DNA from: Chitinophaga pinensis
Lineage (GTDB): Bacteria > Bacteroidota > Bacteroidia > Flavobacteriales_D > Crocinitomicaceae
Reading direction: 5' to 3'
Length of the DNA stretch: 64,000 bases
Assembly (NCBI GenBank): GCA_945863605.1
Contig: CAMAZP010000016.1
Span: 1-64,000, forward strand
Shown: piece after piece, positions 8,441 through 18,239 of the stretch
How the letters are laid out: each line of letters begins with the position of its first letter
Numbering within the stretch: the first letter of the stretch is position 1
Position numbers and translations under genes: made by a program
Notes under the pieces: generated by a model
What the model was told of the DNA's origin: nothing
What the model saw: the letters and a program-made list of their open reading frames with translations, nothing else
Databases searched by the model: none

Positions 8441-10753
8441 TTATTTCTTAATCAAGAATTCTGTTCTTCTGTTTTCTTGATGTTCTAATTCTGAACAATT
8501 TACGTTGTCTGAACATTTGTTTAACAATTTGCTTTCACCATAACCATTAAAAGTTATTCTAGAAGGATCTTTGATTTTTTTCTGTATGTACTTAGCAGCT
8601 GAGTTAGCGCGTTTTTGTGATAATGATTTATTGTAATCATAAGAACCTCTTGAATCTGTATGTGAACCTAATTCTACTTTTATTGTTGGATTGTCATTCA
8701 ATACTTTTACAACTTTATCTAAAATTACTTTAGCGTCTTGACGTATGTTATGTTTGTCAAAATCATATAAAATTAAGAACGGTCCAATATCTATAGAATC
8801 TTTATCAATTGTTAACAAATAAGATAATTTAATAATTGAATCCATTCCCAGTTTCTGATTTAATTCAAATGTTTGGCTTAAATAACCATCAGCAGAAACA
8901 AAAACCTCATATTTAAGCTCATCAGAGAAGTTCTTCCCTTTTGTTATATCTGAAGTAAAATCACCCTTTTTTCCTGTGTTGCGTTCTTCTTGTGTTTTAG
9001 ACTTAATTCTAAAATCAACTTTTGCATTTTCAATTCCAACACCAGAATTTTTATCAGCAACTGTTCCTTCAACAGTATATTTGAAGAAGGGGAAAATCAT
9101 TTTCATCTCGTCATCTAACAATACTTTTTTGTTTATTTCTTGGTAAGCAAGATCACAATTTGTTGAGAATTTTTCTGAATATGGATTTTTCGCATTCGAA
9201 TTGTAATAATAAACTAATTCATATTCTTTACATTTTTCTAGTTTTGAAAAGAAACCACCATCTCTAACTCTAGGTGTTATCACAGTTGCACTTTGATCTT
9301 CACAATTTAAACATTTTACCGTAATGTATGAGTTTTCAGGTATCAATTTACCACCACTGTGAACAATTTGACCATTTAAAAAAGCAACATTTTTAACCTT
9401 AGAGTCAGCAATATTTACTTCATAAACATCTTTATCTCCTAATCCTCCTTTTCTGAAAGAAGTCAAATATGCTTTTTCTCCATCAGCAGTATGCGTATAA
9501 AAATAATCATCACCCACACTGTTTATTGGATAACCTAAATTTGTTGGTGCGGACCAAATACCGTTTTCATCACGTACTGACATAAAAACATCAAATAACC
9601 CCATACTTGTTGAATCTGAACTAGAAAAATAAAGTATTGAATTATCTAACCCCATAAACGGCGACTCTTCATCAGTCCAAGTATTAATATTTCCTCCGAT
9701 ATTTTTTGCTTCTGTCCAAGTACCTCCTACTCTTTCCATGAAATAAATGTCTCTTTTCCCAAATCCACCTTTTTTATCTGACACAAAGAATATCATATTT
9801 CCATCAGGAGAAACTGTGTAATGAGTTTCCCACCAATTGCCATCATTTACTTTAGAATTTTCAACTGACTTTGCATTTGAAAATTTATTATCAGTAAATT
9901 CCGAAAAATAAATATCTCCCATTCCACTTTTATCATTAAATAAATAAAATTTTCTTTCATCAATACTTACGCTTACAGATGATTCATTTGACTGTGGTCG
10001 ATTTAAACTTAATCTAGTTGGTGAATTCCATGTTTGATTTGTATTAATATTTGACTGATAAATATCATCTGTTAAATGATTTAACATCGGATCTCTGAAA
10101 TTTTCACTCGATTTGTCCTCCCAAGGTCTTCTTGATGTATAATATAAGGCATTACCATCAATTGAAATGTTGGATGAGTAATCCGCAAAGTTTGAATTAA
10201 TAGTTTCACCACAATTTTTTACCACATCAGCTGTAGGATTAGCTATCAACTTTTTGGCAACTTTACACTGTGAAATTCTTTTTTTAGCTTCAACAATTAA
10301 TTCTGATTGTTTTGTTGTATTTTCAAGAAATTTGTTATAATTTTCAATAGCTTTATCTAATTGTTCATCTAAATGATATGCTCTACCTAAGTGATAAAAT
10401 ACATCTGCAGGAACTGAACCCTCTCTGGTTGAATACATATCATAGTTTTTATCAATCGGAAAGCTGGAAGCTTTTGTTAAATGCTTAATTGCCTTTACAT
10501 GATCTTGACGCATTTCAAGTTCAATAAAACCTTTTCTGTAGTTATAATTTCCACTCTCGGGTTTAATTTCTAGTAAACGATTAGTTACTAAATCTGCATA
10601 ATGATAAAAATTCTCTTGAAGTAAACGAGAGGACTGGACCACTAAATCTTTTTCGTTTGAAGAAGTAATAAGATTTTTAACTTCTGACTCAGAATATTGA
10701 GCAAAAGCAGTGAATGTTGAAGTTATTAAAACTAAAAATAATAATTTTTGCAT
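8441..10753 (-). CDS. PorE-like OmpA-family protein (TPR, PD40 propeller, CRD, OmpA)
   Basis: 770-residue envelope protein. In order: signal peptide (cleavage near AFAQ), TPR region about 60-170 (AIKHLTKAS; KAIENYNKFLE), PD40/WD40-type beta-propeller about 185-450 (repeated YFSS/IYFME/GDIYFSE blades), carboxypeptidase-regulatory-like beta-sandwiches about 455-640, and an OmpA C-terminal domain about 650-770 (ELGSHTDSRGSYDYN, YGESKL). This is the domain order of PorE, which tethers the type IX secretion machinery to peptidoglycan. Flavobacteria carry several paralogues, so orthology to PorE itself is an inference. T9SS cargo elsewhere in the window fits. Confidence 0.8.
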   Translation of the reverse strand: MQKLLFLVLITSTFTAFAQYSESEVKNLITSSNEKDLVVQSSRLLQENFYHYADLVTNRLLEIKPESGNYNYRKGFIELEMRQDHVKAIKHLTKASSFPIDKNYDMYSTREGSVPADVFYHLGRAYHLDEQLDKAIENYNKFLENTTKQSELIVEAKKRISQCKVAKKLIANPTADVVKNCGETINSNFADYSSNISIDGNALYYTSRRPWEDKSSENFRDPMLNHLTDDIYQSNINTNQTWNSPTRLSLNRPQSNESSVSVSIDERKFYLFNDKSGMGDIYFSEFTDNKFSNAKSVENSKVNDGNWWETHYTVSPDGNMIFFVSDKKGGFGKRDIYFMERVGGTWTEAKNIGGNINTWTDEESPFMGLDNSILYFSSSDSTSMGLFDVFMSVRDENGIWSAPTNLGYPINSVGDDYFYTHTADGEKAYLTSFRKGGLGDKDVYEVNIADSKVKNVAFLNGQIVHSGGKLIPENSYITVKCLNCEDQSATVITPRVRDGGFFSKLEKCKEYELVYYYNSNAKNPYSEKFSTNCDLAYQEINKKVLLDDEMKMIFPFFKYTVEGTVADKNSGVGIENAKVDFRIKSKTQEERNTGKKGDFTSDITKGKNFSDELKYEVFVSADGYLSQTFELNQKLGMDSIIKLSYLLTIDKDSIDIGPFLILYDFDKHNIRQDAKVILDKVVKVLNDNPTIKVELGSHTDSRGSYDYNKSLSQKRANSAAKYIQKKIKDPSRITFNGYGESKLLNKCSDNVNCSELEHQENRRTEFLIKK

Positions 10754-10791
10754 GCTGTAATTTTTATTTGTAGGTAAGTAATTGATTATGA

Positions 10792-12150
10792 TTAAAATTC
10801 GGTGTTTACATCAAAAGCTTCTAAGTAATCGGCAACTCTTCGCACAAATTGTCCACCCAATGCACCATCAACAACACGGTGGTCGTATGAATGTGATAGG
10901 AACATTTTGTGACGAATTCCAATAAAATCTCCATCTGGCGTTTCGATTACAGCTGGCACTTTACGTATTGCACCTAGCGCTAAAATGGCAACTTGCGGTT
11001 GATTTATAATAGGAGTACCCATAACATTTCCAAATGAACCTACATTGGTTACAGTGTAAGTTCCACCTTGAATATCTTCTGGTTTTAATTTATTTGCTCT
11101 AGCATTATTTGCTAATCCATTAACTGATTTCGTTAATCCTGTTAAATTCATTCTATCAGCATTTTTAATTACTGGAACAATTAAATTACCAGATGGAAGT
11201 GCCGTTGCCATTCCTATATTTATGTCTTTTCTTTTAATTATATTATTACCTGAAACAGAAACATTTACCATAGGGAAATCTTTTATAGCTTTCACTATTG
11301 CTTCGATCATTATTGGGGTAAATGTGATATTTTCTCCTTCTCGTTCCAAGAACTTCTTTTTGACCTTGTTACGCCAATTAACAATATTTGTTACATCAGC
11401 TTCAACGTAAGATGTTACGTGAGGTGAAACATGAACTGACATCAACATGTGATCTGCAATTAATTTACGCATACGATCCATTTCGATGATTTCATCTCCA
11501 GGATTTGGTAAAACAATTGGCTCTTTTATGTTACTTAGGAAATTTCCTGGTAGATTATTATTTGTAGTAATTACCTCAGGAGTTTGAACTGAAATTACTT
11601 CTTTCTTTAAATCTTCATTTACAGAAGCTGCACTAACATTTGATTTCGTTTCAAGTAATAAAAGTATATCTTTCTTTGTAATTCTTCCTTCTAAGCCAGT
11701 TCCTGAAATTGAATTTAACTGTGTTTGAGATATACCTTCTTTTTCTGCTATACTTCTTACTAGAGGAGAAAGGAATTTTCCAGAATCACTGTTTTTTGAT
11801 AGCTTTTCGGAAGAATCACTATTTTTTGAATTTGCAGTATTTGTTGAAACTTCAACTTTAATTTCTGATTGAACTTCAGTTGGTAAAGATTCTTTAGTTG
11901 AATTTTCACCCCCTGTTGACAAAATTGCAATTACATCACCTACTTGTGCGACTTGATCTTTGTCAAATAAAATTTTCACTAAAACACCAGCAGACTCTGA
12001 TGGAAGCTCATTATCAACTTTATCAGTTGCAACCTCAACAAGTGGTTCATCAACACTTACACTATCACCAACATTTTTCAACCAATTAGTAATAGTTGCC
12101 TCTGTAACACTCTCCCCCATTTTAGGAAGTCTAATCTCGATTTCTGCCAT
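10792..12150 (-). CDS. 2-oxo acid dehydrogenase E2 (BCKDH/OGDH-type dihydrolipoyl acyltransferase)
   Basis: 452 residues with one lipoyl domain (MGESVTEATI, lipoylated Lys44 in VATDKVDNE). A Ser/Asn-rich linker follows, then the E3/E1-binding domain about 126-165 (FLSPLVRSIAEKEG, GTGLEGRITKKDI) and the catalytic domain ending in HSYDHRVVDGALGG (His424). The GESVTEATI lipoyl signature is the type seen in branched-chain or 2-oxoglutarate complexes rather than PDH. The fused E1 at 45683-48127 is the natural partner candidate; the two are unlinked here. Confidence 0.85.
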   Translation of the reverse strand: MAEIEIRLPKMGESVTEATITNWLKNVGDSVSVDEPLVEVATDKVDNELPSESAGVLVKILFDKDQVAQVGDVIAILSTGGENSTKESLPTEVQSEIKVEVSTNTANSKNSDSSEKLSKNSDSGKFLSPLVRSIAEKEGISQTQLNSISGTGLEGRITKKDILLLLETKSNVSAASVNEDLKKEVISVQTPEVITTNNNLPGNFLSNIKEPIVLPNPGDEIIEMDRMRKLIADHMLMSVHVSPHVTSYVEADVTNIVNWRNKVKKKFLEREGENITFTPIMIEAIVKAIKDFPMVNVSVSGNNIIKRKDINIGMATALPSGNLIVPVIKNADRMNLTGLTKSVNGLANNARANKLKPEDIQGGTYTVTNVGSFGNVMGTPIINQPQVAILALGAIRKVPAVIETPDGDFIGIRHKMFLSHSYDHRVVDGALGGQFVRRVADYLEAFDVNTEF

Positions 12151-12223
12151 AACTTATAATACTCAAAATAGAAAGCGCGGTAAAGATAGTAAATACGTTT
12201 GAATTATGAGCGATATATAGACT

Positions 12224-14164
12224 TTATCTATCTAACTCATGCCAATTGTTTATTATTATCATTAAATCTAATCCAATTTTATAATTTTTAGCATAAAATA
12301 AATTACTATCGTGCTCTGCATCTAAATTGACTTTAAAAGGCCTTAAAATGCCTTGTTTTATTATTGGTAGTCTCTTTACATACATTTCTTTTGTGGTAAA
12401 ATAACCAACGAACGATTTTCTTCCTATCAGAATTTCAACTAGATTCTTAACGAATTTTATTCTTCTTTTAAAATAAAAAATTAACAAAGGAGTAACTAAA
12501 AGTAAACCAAAACTTAATGTAAAATCTAAAATTCGCTTTGATCTCAAATTTTCCGGTTTGCTGATAGCATTAAAATTCAATGCATACATATCACCAGAAG
12601 TATCAATTGAGTTACTGCCAATTAAATAGCTTGTTTCAGGTGGTGCAATTTTAAAGTCTATTTCAATTGATTTGATTTTCGTCATAACTTCAATTATTTC
12701 TTTGGAAGTTAAATCTTTTGAGCAAAAAATAAGTTCATTAATCTTATAAAAATCAACAATTGGATCAATCTGTTCTTTTAATCCAATTGATTTTGGGTAA
12801 GCATCATCAATTCCAATTCCGTAGACAACTTCAATTGAAGGATAGGTATTACTCAAAATGAACTCAACCCGCTTAAACTCTTCTTCGTTACCAATAATAG
12901 CAAAACGCTTTTTGGGTGCCTTAGGGAAACTAAATGAATTAGTTTTAAATAAATTCCAAAAAATCCGAGTTAAATAAAATCCAAAAATTACCCATGAAGT
13001 ACCTATTAGTATATATAACCTTGAAAATTGCCAATCCTTTGGAAGTAAAGCATAAATTGTCAAAATAAATATAGTTCCAAAAAATGTAGATTTTATAATT
13101 GTTTTTCTACTTACACCCTTGTCATAAACTCCAAAAATCAGTGCAGATATTAACCAAACTAAAGCGTAAAGGGGAATTTGTACTTTTAATACTAAATCAG
13201 GAAAATGAATATCGTGATTTGACCAATGATTCGTAATTAAAAGCAAACCCAAAAGGAAAATTATAAAATCAATAAGTGGAAGCGCTGCTTTTTTAATCAA
13301 ACGATTTCCAAGTGCAATTGAAGCTCTAAAGTAGATTGCAAAATTAATTGCAAATGAAAAAAGCTTGGCGTTGTTGTTAGAGAAATGTTTATTTGCAAAT
13401 AATATCATCGCTCTGTAAAACACAAAGACATAATTAACACTACTTTTTTTTGTGCTCTCTCCCTTATAATGAATTATCTTAGTTTGAGGAAAATAGTAGT
13501 TTTTGTATCCTCCTTGCTGGATTCTGTAGGATAAATCAATATCCTCTCCATACATAAAAAATTGCTCGTCAAGTAAACCAACTTTATCCAATGTTTCTGA
13601 ACGCATCAGCATAAATGCACCACTTAAAACGTCAATTTCATTTATCTCAAATTCACTTAAATATCCTAGGTGATATTTACCAAATATTCTCGATTTAGGA
13701 AAAACACGCGCTAAACCAAATATTTTATAAAATGAAACTCTTGGTGTTGGCAAACCACGTTTTGATTCTGGTAAAAACTTCCCTTTACCATCCACCATCC
13801 TCACTCCTAGCCCACCTGCATCAGGGTGTTCATCCATAAATGCAACGGTTTTAACAAAAGTATCCTCTTCAATTACTGTATCTGGATTCAATAATAAAAC
13901 ATACCGTGCATCGCTTAAATGAATTGCTTGATTGTTTGCTTTTGAAAATCCTACATTATCTTTATTTGCGATGACATTTACTGTAGGAAACTTCTCACGG
14001 ACCATTGCAACTGAACTATCAATGGAATTATTATCAACAACGAATACTTGTACTTTTAATTGTTTTGAAGCAGATTTAACAGCATTTAAACATTGTTCTA
14101 AAAAATATACTACATTGTAATTAACAATGACAACTGATAAATCAAATGAATACGTTTTATTCAT
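12224..14164 (-). CDS. Composite protein: GT2 glycosyltransferase + membrane/phosphoglycosyltransferase-like C terminus
   Basis: 646 residues. Residues 1 to about 235 are a family 2 glycosyltransferase of the rhamnosyltransferase type (VVIVNYNV, VFVVDNNSIDSS, NKDNVGFSKANN, LLNPDT, then a GEDIDLSYR acceptor motif). About 285-400 has several membrane helices. About 415-520 reads as a Rossmann-like nucleotide-sugar domain (KRFAIIGNEEEFKR) as in WbaP/WcaJ-type proteins. From about 540 the sequence starts like a bacterial sugar transferase (RSKRILDFTLSFGLLLVTPL, GRKSFVGY, IKQGILRPF). The part between membrane hairpin and C terminus is shorter than in active phosphoglycosyltransferases, so this half may be degenerate. 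The ATG overlaps the RidA stop by one base. Confidence 0.78.
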   Translation of the reverse strand: MNKTYSFDLSVVIVNYNVVYFLEQCLNAVKSASKQLKVQVFVVDNNSIDSSVAMVREKFPTVNVIANKDNVGFSKANNQAIHLSDARYVLLLNPDTVIEEDTFVKTVAFMDEHPDAGGLGVRMVDGKGKFLPESKRGLPTPRVSFYKIFGLARVFPKSRIFGKYHLGYLSEFEINEIDVLSGAFMLMRSETLDKVGLLDEQFFMYGEDIDLSYRIQQGGYKNYYFPQTKIIHYKGESTKKSSVNYVFVFYRAMILFANKHFSNNNAKLFSFAINFAIYFRASIALGNRLIKKAALPLIDFIIFLLGLLLITNHWSNHDIHFPDLVLKVQIPLYALVWLISALIFGVYDKGVSRKTIIKSTFFGTIFILTIYALLPKDWQFSRLYILIGTSWVIFGFYLTRIFWNLFKTNSFSFPKAPKKRFAIIGNEEEFKRVEFILSNTYPSIEVVYGIGIDDAYPKSIGLKEQIDPIVDFYKINELIFCSKDLTSKEIIEVMTKIKSIEIDFKIAPPETSYLIGSNSIDTSGDMYALNFNAISKPENLRSKRILDFTLSFGLLLVTPLLIFYFKRRIKFVKNLVEILIGRKSFVGYFTTKEMYVKRLPIIKQGILRPFKVNLDAEHDSNLFYAKNYKIGLDLMIIINNWHELDR

Positions 14165-14550
14165 CAGGCATTTTCAATTGCAATACACGAAATCTCAATT
14201 GTAACATCCAAAGGAAGTCTTGCTACTTGCACTGTTTCTCTAGCTGGTGGAATACCAAGAAAATAACTAGCATAAATTTCATTTACCTTGGAAAAATCAT
14301 TTAAATCCTTAAGGAAAATACTACATTTCACCACATTTTCAAAAGTCATTTCTGCTGCTTCTAACAAACGTTCAATGTTTTTCAATACACGATGAGTCGC
14401 TCCCTCAATTGTTTCAATTTCAAGCTGTCCAGTTTCAGGATTTAACGGAATTTGACCACTCACAAAATACATCCCATTCATTAAAATAGCTTGACTATAT
14501 GGACCAACGGGTGCAGGTGCATTTGGTATTTGAATTGCTTTTTTGCTCAT
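14164..14550 (-). CDS. ridA: RidA family enamine/imine deaminase
   Basis: 128 residues. RidA hydrolyses reactive 2-aminoacrylate and other enamines released by PLP enzymes. Visible signatures are APAPVGPYSQ (10-20), FVSGQIPLNPETG, and PPARETVQVARLP, which carries the carboxylate-binding Arg104. It shares one base with the downstream glycosyltransferase start (TGATG) and faces the pabA-like gene across a short divergent spacer. Confidence 0.92.
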   Translation of the reverse strand: MSKKAIQIPNAPAPVGPYSQAILMNGMYFVSGQIPLNPETGQLEIETIEGATHRVLKNIERLLEAAEMTFENVVKCSIFLKDLNDFSKVNEIYASYFLGIPPARETVQVARLPLDVTIEISCIAIENA

Positions 14551-14585
14551 TTAAAAAGTAAAATTTTTTGTTAGATTCAAATTTC

Positions 14586-14593
14586 TACATTTG
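14586..14593 (+). promoter_or_regulatory. -7 promoter element (TACATTTG) for the pabA/trpG-like gene
   Basis: Exact TAnnTTTG in the divergent spacer, 23 bases before the GTG start. A TTTG at 14567-14570 is only 15 bases upstream, shorter than the usual -33/-7 spacing. Confidence 0.5.
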
Positions 14594-14616
14594 CAAAGAA
14601 ACAAAATTCAATTAAA

Positions 14617-15174
14617 GTGAAAGTGTTAATTGTAGATTTTTATGACTCATTTACTTACAATTTAGCTCACTATTTCGAAAAGCTCGATTGTGAGGTAAGT
14701 GTAATAAGAAATGATAAACTCGATTTATCTAGACTAAAACAATTCGATAAATTTGTGCTTTCACCCGGTCCTGGTCTTCCTAAAGAAAAGAAAAATCTAT
14801 TTGAATTACTTGAAAAATTTAGTGGAAAAATTCCAATTTTAGGAATTTGTTTAGGAATGCAGGCAATTGGTGAATTTATGGGTGGAAATATTCAAAATCA
14901 ATCAATAGTGAAACATGGTATATCTGAGAAAATTAATATTTCTAACACTAATTGTTTATTTTATACTTTTCCAAACTTCATGAATGTTGGACTTTATCAC
15001 AGTTGGGAAGTAATAAACATTCCCTCTCAAAATATCACTTCTACTTCTGAAAATAAAGTTACAATGTCCATAGAATTTCCTGAACAAAAACTTTATGGCG
15101 TTCAATTTCATCCTGAGTCTATTTTGACCGAAAATGGCATAGCACTTCTACGTAATTTCTTAAACCATAACTAA
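14617..15174 (+). CDS. Class I glutamine amidotransferase, PabA/TrpG type
   Basis: 185-residue glutaminase subunit that supplies ammonia for 4-amino-4-deoxychorismate or anthranilate synthesis. The catalytic triad is visible: Cys78 in ILGICLGMQAIG and His165/Glu167 in VQFHPES, with the oxyanion strand SPGPGLP at 49-55. It starts with GTG. No PabB/TrpE partner is adjacent, so PabA versus TrpG cannot be decided. The next gene starts 1 base after its stop. Confidence 0.88.
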   Translation: MKVLIVDFYDSFTYNLAHYFEKLDCEVSVIRNDKLDLSRLKQFDKFVLSPGPGLPKEKKNLFELLEKFSGKIPILGICLGMQAIGEFMGGNIQNQSIVKHGISEKINISNTNCLFYTFPNFMNVGLYHSWEVINIPSQNITSTSENKVTMSIEFPEQKLYGVQFHPESILTENGIALLRNFLNHN

Positions 15175-15175
15175 T

Positions 15176-15613
15176 ATGAAATCACTAATCCTAATTATCT
15201 CGTTACTATTTACAATAAATTCTTTTGCTCAATCTTGCTTAGGTCAATGGGTAACAATTGATGATGAAACGGGTGAAAAAAAATCAGTAGTTGAACTATA
15301 TAAAAAAGACGACAAAATGTATGGGAAAATCGTTTACTTATTTCCAAGAAAAGGTGTTGAAAAGGACCCAAAATGCAAAGAATGCCCCGGTGATTTAAAA
15401 AACAAACCGATCGAAGGGATGATTATAGCTAAAAACTTGAAATGGAATGAAAGTGAATGGGCAGGAGGTACGATTTTAGACCCCGAAAATGGAAAAGTCT
15501 ATTCAGTAAAAATTTGGATTAACCCAGAAAATTTTAAAAGACTAAATGTGAGAGGATATATTGGTCCTTTTTATCGCACACAAACGTGGTTAAAAGCTGA
15601 AAAAGAATATTAA
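15176..15613 (+). CDS. DUF2147 secreted protein
   Basis: 145 residues with a signal peptide (cleavage near SFAQS). After it is the DUF2147 pattern: GQWVTIDDETGEKKSVVELY, a Lys/Cys-containing CKECPGDLKNKP loop, GMIIAKNLKW, then ENGKVYSVKI and LNVRGYIGPFYRTQTW. The family is periplasmic with unknown function. It is coupled to the amidotransferase gene with a one-base gap. Confidence 0.85.
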   Translation: MKSLILIISLLFTINSFAQSCLGQWVTIDDETGEKKSVVELYKKDDKMYGKIVYLFPRKGVEKDPKCKECPGDLKNKPIEGMIIAKNLKWNESEWAGGTILDPENGKVYSVKIWINPENFKRLNVRGYIGPFYRTQTWLKAEKEY

Positions 15614-15671
15614 ACTAATTATTATGTAAACTTTTTTTATCCGTTTTTGTTTATTCAAAAAAAACATTTGA

Positions 15672-18107
15672 ATGAAAAACGTTTTCCTACTTCTAACTTA
15701 TACTTTACTTTCATTTACCTTAATTTCTCAAAATAGTCTTGTTAAAGGGAAAGTAACAAACATCCTCAACAATCAGGCTATTCCTTTCGCTAAAATTATT
15801 GCAATTGATCAACAAAAAGGATCCATTTCAGATGAGACTGGAAATTTCGAAATTACCGGCTTAAAACCAGGTGTTTATTCATTTAAAGCAACAGCTTCAG
15901 GATTTAAAGAATTAGTTATAAACGAAATAACTGTGACTAATGCGCGTTCTATCGAATTGAATTTTGCTTTAGAAGAAATTGTTTTGGAACAAGAAGAAGT
16001 GGTTGTTAAAGCATCACCTTTTCAACGTAAATCAGAATCGCCAGTTTCTTTAAAAACTTTGAATGCTACCGAAATCGAACGTTTACCAGGCGCAGGCCGT
16101 GACGTAAGTAAAGTTATCGCAGCGTTACCTGGTGTTGCTTCACGTGCAACTTTTAGAAACGATATCATTATTCGCGGTGGTTCACCTGGAGAAAACAAAT
16201 TTTACCTTGATGGAATCGAAGTTCCGAACATTAATCACTTTGCGACCCAAGGAAGTAGCGGTGGTCCTGTTGGTCTTTTGAATGTAAATTTTATTCGTGA
16301 AGTTGATTTTTATTCTGGTGCCTTTCCAGCAAATCGTGCCAATGGTTTAAGTTCTGTTCTTTCTTTCAAGCAAAAAGACGGAAATCAAGATGCATTTATT
16401 ACGAATTTCGCTTTAGGATCAAGTGATGCCGCATTAACCTTCGATGGTCCGATTGGTAAAAAAGTTGACTTTATTTTCTCAGCAAGACGTTCTTATCTAC
16501 AATTTCTATTTGCAGCTTTACAATTGCCAATTCTACCAACTTATAATGACTTTCAATACAAAATCAACTATAAGTTAAACGATAAAAACAAAATTACGTT
16601 CATTGGTTTAGGTGCAATTGATGATTTCAGATTAAATGCAAAAGTGAACGAAAACGTTACTGATTCGGCAACAAGAGAAAGTAACAATTATATTTTGAAC
16701 AATTTACCTCTTCAAAAACAATGGAATTACACGGTTGGTATTAATTGGCTTCATTATTCAAAGAATTCATACCAAAATATTATCGTTAGTAGAAATATGT
16801 TGAATAATTCAGCAACTCGAACTTCTAATAAAATTCCTGCTCCAGACAATATAATTCTCGATTACTCTTCATTTGAGGCAGAAAATAAATTCCGTTTTGA
16901 ACACACTTACAATAAAAATGGATGGAGATTAAATGCTGGTGTTGGTTACGAATATGCGAAGTATTTCAATTCAACATTTAATAGAGTTACGATTCAGGGA
17001 GTTCCTGTTTTGATTGACTTCGAATCCACTTTAGGTTTACATAAAGTTGCACTATTCGGGCAGCTTAGTAAATCACTTCTGAAAGAAAAATTGAATTTAT
17101 CACTTGGTTTAAGAACAGATGTGAATAGTTATGCAAAAAGTATGATGAATCCATTGGATCAATTATCTCCTAGCTTTTCTGTTAACTACCGTTTCAATAG
17201 TCAATGGGCGCTTAATGGGAATATTGCTCGCTACCATCAGTTACCAGCTTACACTATTTTAGGTTATCGTGATGCAAACGGCGTTCTAAAAAACAAAGAA
17301 AATGATTTAAGATATATCAGTGCGGATCATTTTGTTTTAGGAACAGAATATTTAACCAAATTTGATTCTCGTTTTACTTTAGAAGGATTTTTCAAAAGCT
17401 ATAACAGATACCCTTTCTCACTTAAAGACTCTTTGAGTTTAGCTAACATTGGTTCAGATTTTGGCGTTGTTGGTAACGAGGAAGTAAAATCAATTTCTAC
17501 AGGGAGAACTTACGGAGTTGAATTTTTATACCAACAAAAAATGTACAAAGGATTCTATGCGATTCTAGCTTACACGTACGTTGTTTCGGAATTTAAAGAC
17601 AAAAACAATTCGTATGTTCCAACCTCTTGGGATAGCCGTAATATCGTTTCCTTAACTGGAGGTAAACGTTTCAAAAAAGGTTGGGAAGTTGGTTTCCGTT
17701 GGTTATTTTCTGGAGGTTCTCCTTATACGCCAATCGATGTTGCAACTTCAAGTTTGATTCAAAACTGGGATATCAACGGCCAAGGACTTTTGGATATCAA
17801 TCGATTGAATACTCAAAGTGAATCTAATTTCCATCAATTGAATTTACGTGTTGATAAGAAAATTTACTTGGATAAATTCAATATGAACTTCTATCTAGAT
17901 ATTCAAAATGCGTATGGCTACAAAGCGAAGTTGGCACCTATTCTTTTGGTTGAAACAGATGCAAATGACAATCCGATTGTTGACCCGAACGACCCAACTC
18001 GCTACAAAACGAAGTTTATCGAAAACACGAACGGAATTGTTCAACCGACTTTGGGGATAATTTTAGAGTTTGCAGTGAAGAGAAAACCGATTGTTGGGGA
18101 TAAATAA
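15672..18107 (+). CDS. TonB-dependent receptor with carboxypeptidase-like N-terminal domain
   Basis: 811-residue outer-membrane receptor. Signal peptide 1-19, a CarboxypepD_reg-like beta-sandwich about 22-110 (VKGKVTNILNNQAIPFAKI, GSISDETGNFEITGL), a plug domain about 125-235 (LPGAGRDVSKVIAALPG, IIIRGGSPGENKFYLDGIEV), then a beta-barrel to the C terminus. The substrate is not evident and no SusD-like lipoprotein follows, so this is not a standard SusCD glycan pair. Downstream lies the valS-tail remnant and the accessory segment. Confidence 0.9.
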   Translation: MKNVFLLLTYTLLSFTLISQNSLVKGKVTNILNNQAIPFAKIIAIDQQKGSISDETGNFEITGLKPGVYSFKATASGFKELVINEITVTNARSIELNFALEEIVLEQEEVVVKASPFQRKSESPVSLKTLNATEIERLPGAGRDVSKVIAALPGVASRATFRNDIIIRGGSPGENKFYLDGIEVPNINHFATQGSSGGPVGLLNVNFIREVDFYSGAFPANRANGLSSVLSFKQKDGNQDAFITNFALGSSDAALTFDGPIGKKVDFIFSARRSYLQFLFAALQLPILPTYNDFQYKINYKLNDKNKITFIGLGAIDDFRLNAKVNENVTDSATRESNNYILNNLPLQKQWNYTVGINWLHYSKNSYQNIIVSRNMLNNSATRTSNKIPAPDNIILDYSSFEAENKFRFEHTYNKNGWRLNAGVGYEYAKYFNSTFNRVTIQGVPVLIDFESTLGLHKVALFGQLSKSLLKEKLNLSLGLRTDVNSYAKSMMNPLDQLSPSFSVNYRFNSQWALNGNIARYHQLPAYTILGYRDANGVLKNKENDLRYISADHFVLGTEYLTKFDSRFTLEGFFKSYNRYPFSLKDSLSLANIGSDFGVVGNEEVKSISTGRTYGVEFLYQQKMYKGFYAILAYTYVVSEFKDKNNSYVPTSWDSRNIVSLTGGKRFKKGWEVGFRWLFSGGSPYTPIDVATSSLIQNWDINGQGLLDINRLNTQSESNFHQLNLRVDKKIYLDKFNMNFYLDIQNAYGYKAKLAPILLVETDANDNPIVDPNDPTRYKTKFIENTNGIVQPTLGIILEFAVKRKPIVGDK

Positions 18108-18140
18108 TACCAATCAATTATTGAAATAAATAGTTATTTC

Positions 18141-18182
18141 TCAATTTAGCGAAGCCATTTTCTCCTCCAATAAAGCGATTTT
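18141..18182 (-). pseudogene. Second copy of the valS 3' end (13 codons + stop)
   Basis: Read on the minus strand this 42-bp stretch encodes [13 protein letters not shown] and a stop, identical to the C terminus of the ValS encoded at 22340-24967. All six base differences from the real valS tail are silent (AAA/AAG, ATC/ATT, TTA/TTG, TCG/TCA, CTA/CTT, and TGA/TAA as stop). A 20-bp core is identical (18151-18170 versus 22350-22369). Homology stops abruptly at 18182/18183. It is the same orientation as valS, so the copies are direct repeats bounding about 4.2 kb. Confidence 0.85.
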
Positions 18183-18239
18183 TCTAAATTATACGCTCTA
18201 CTATGATAAGTCTGTTTCAAAAGTTGTTAATCGAGGCTT

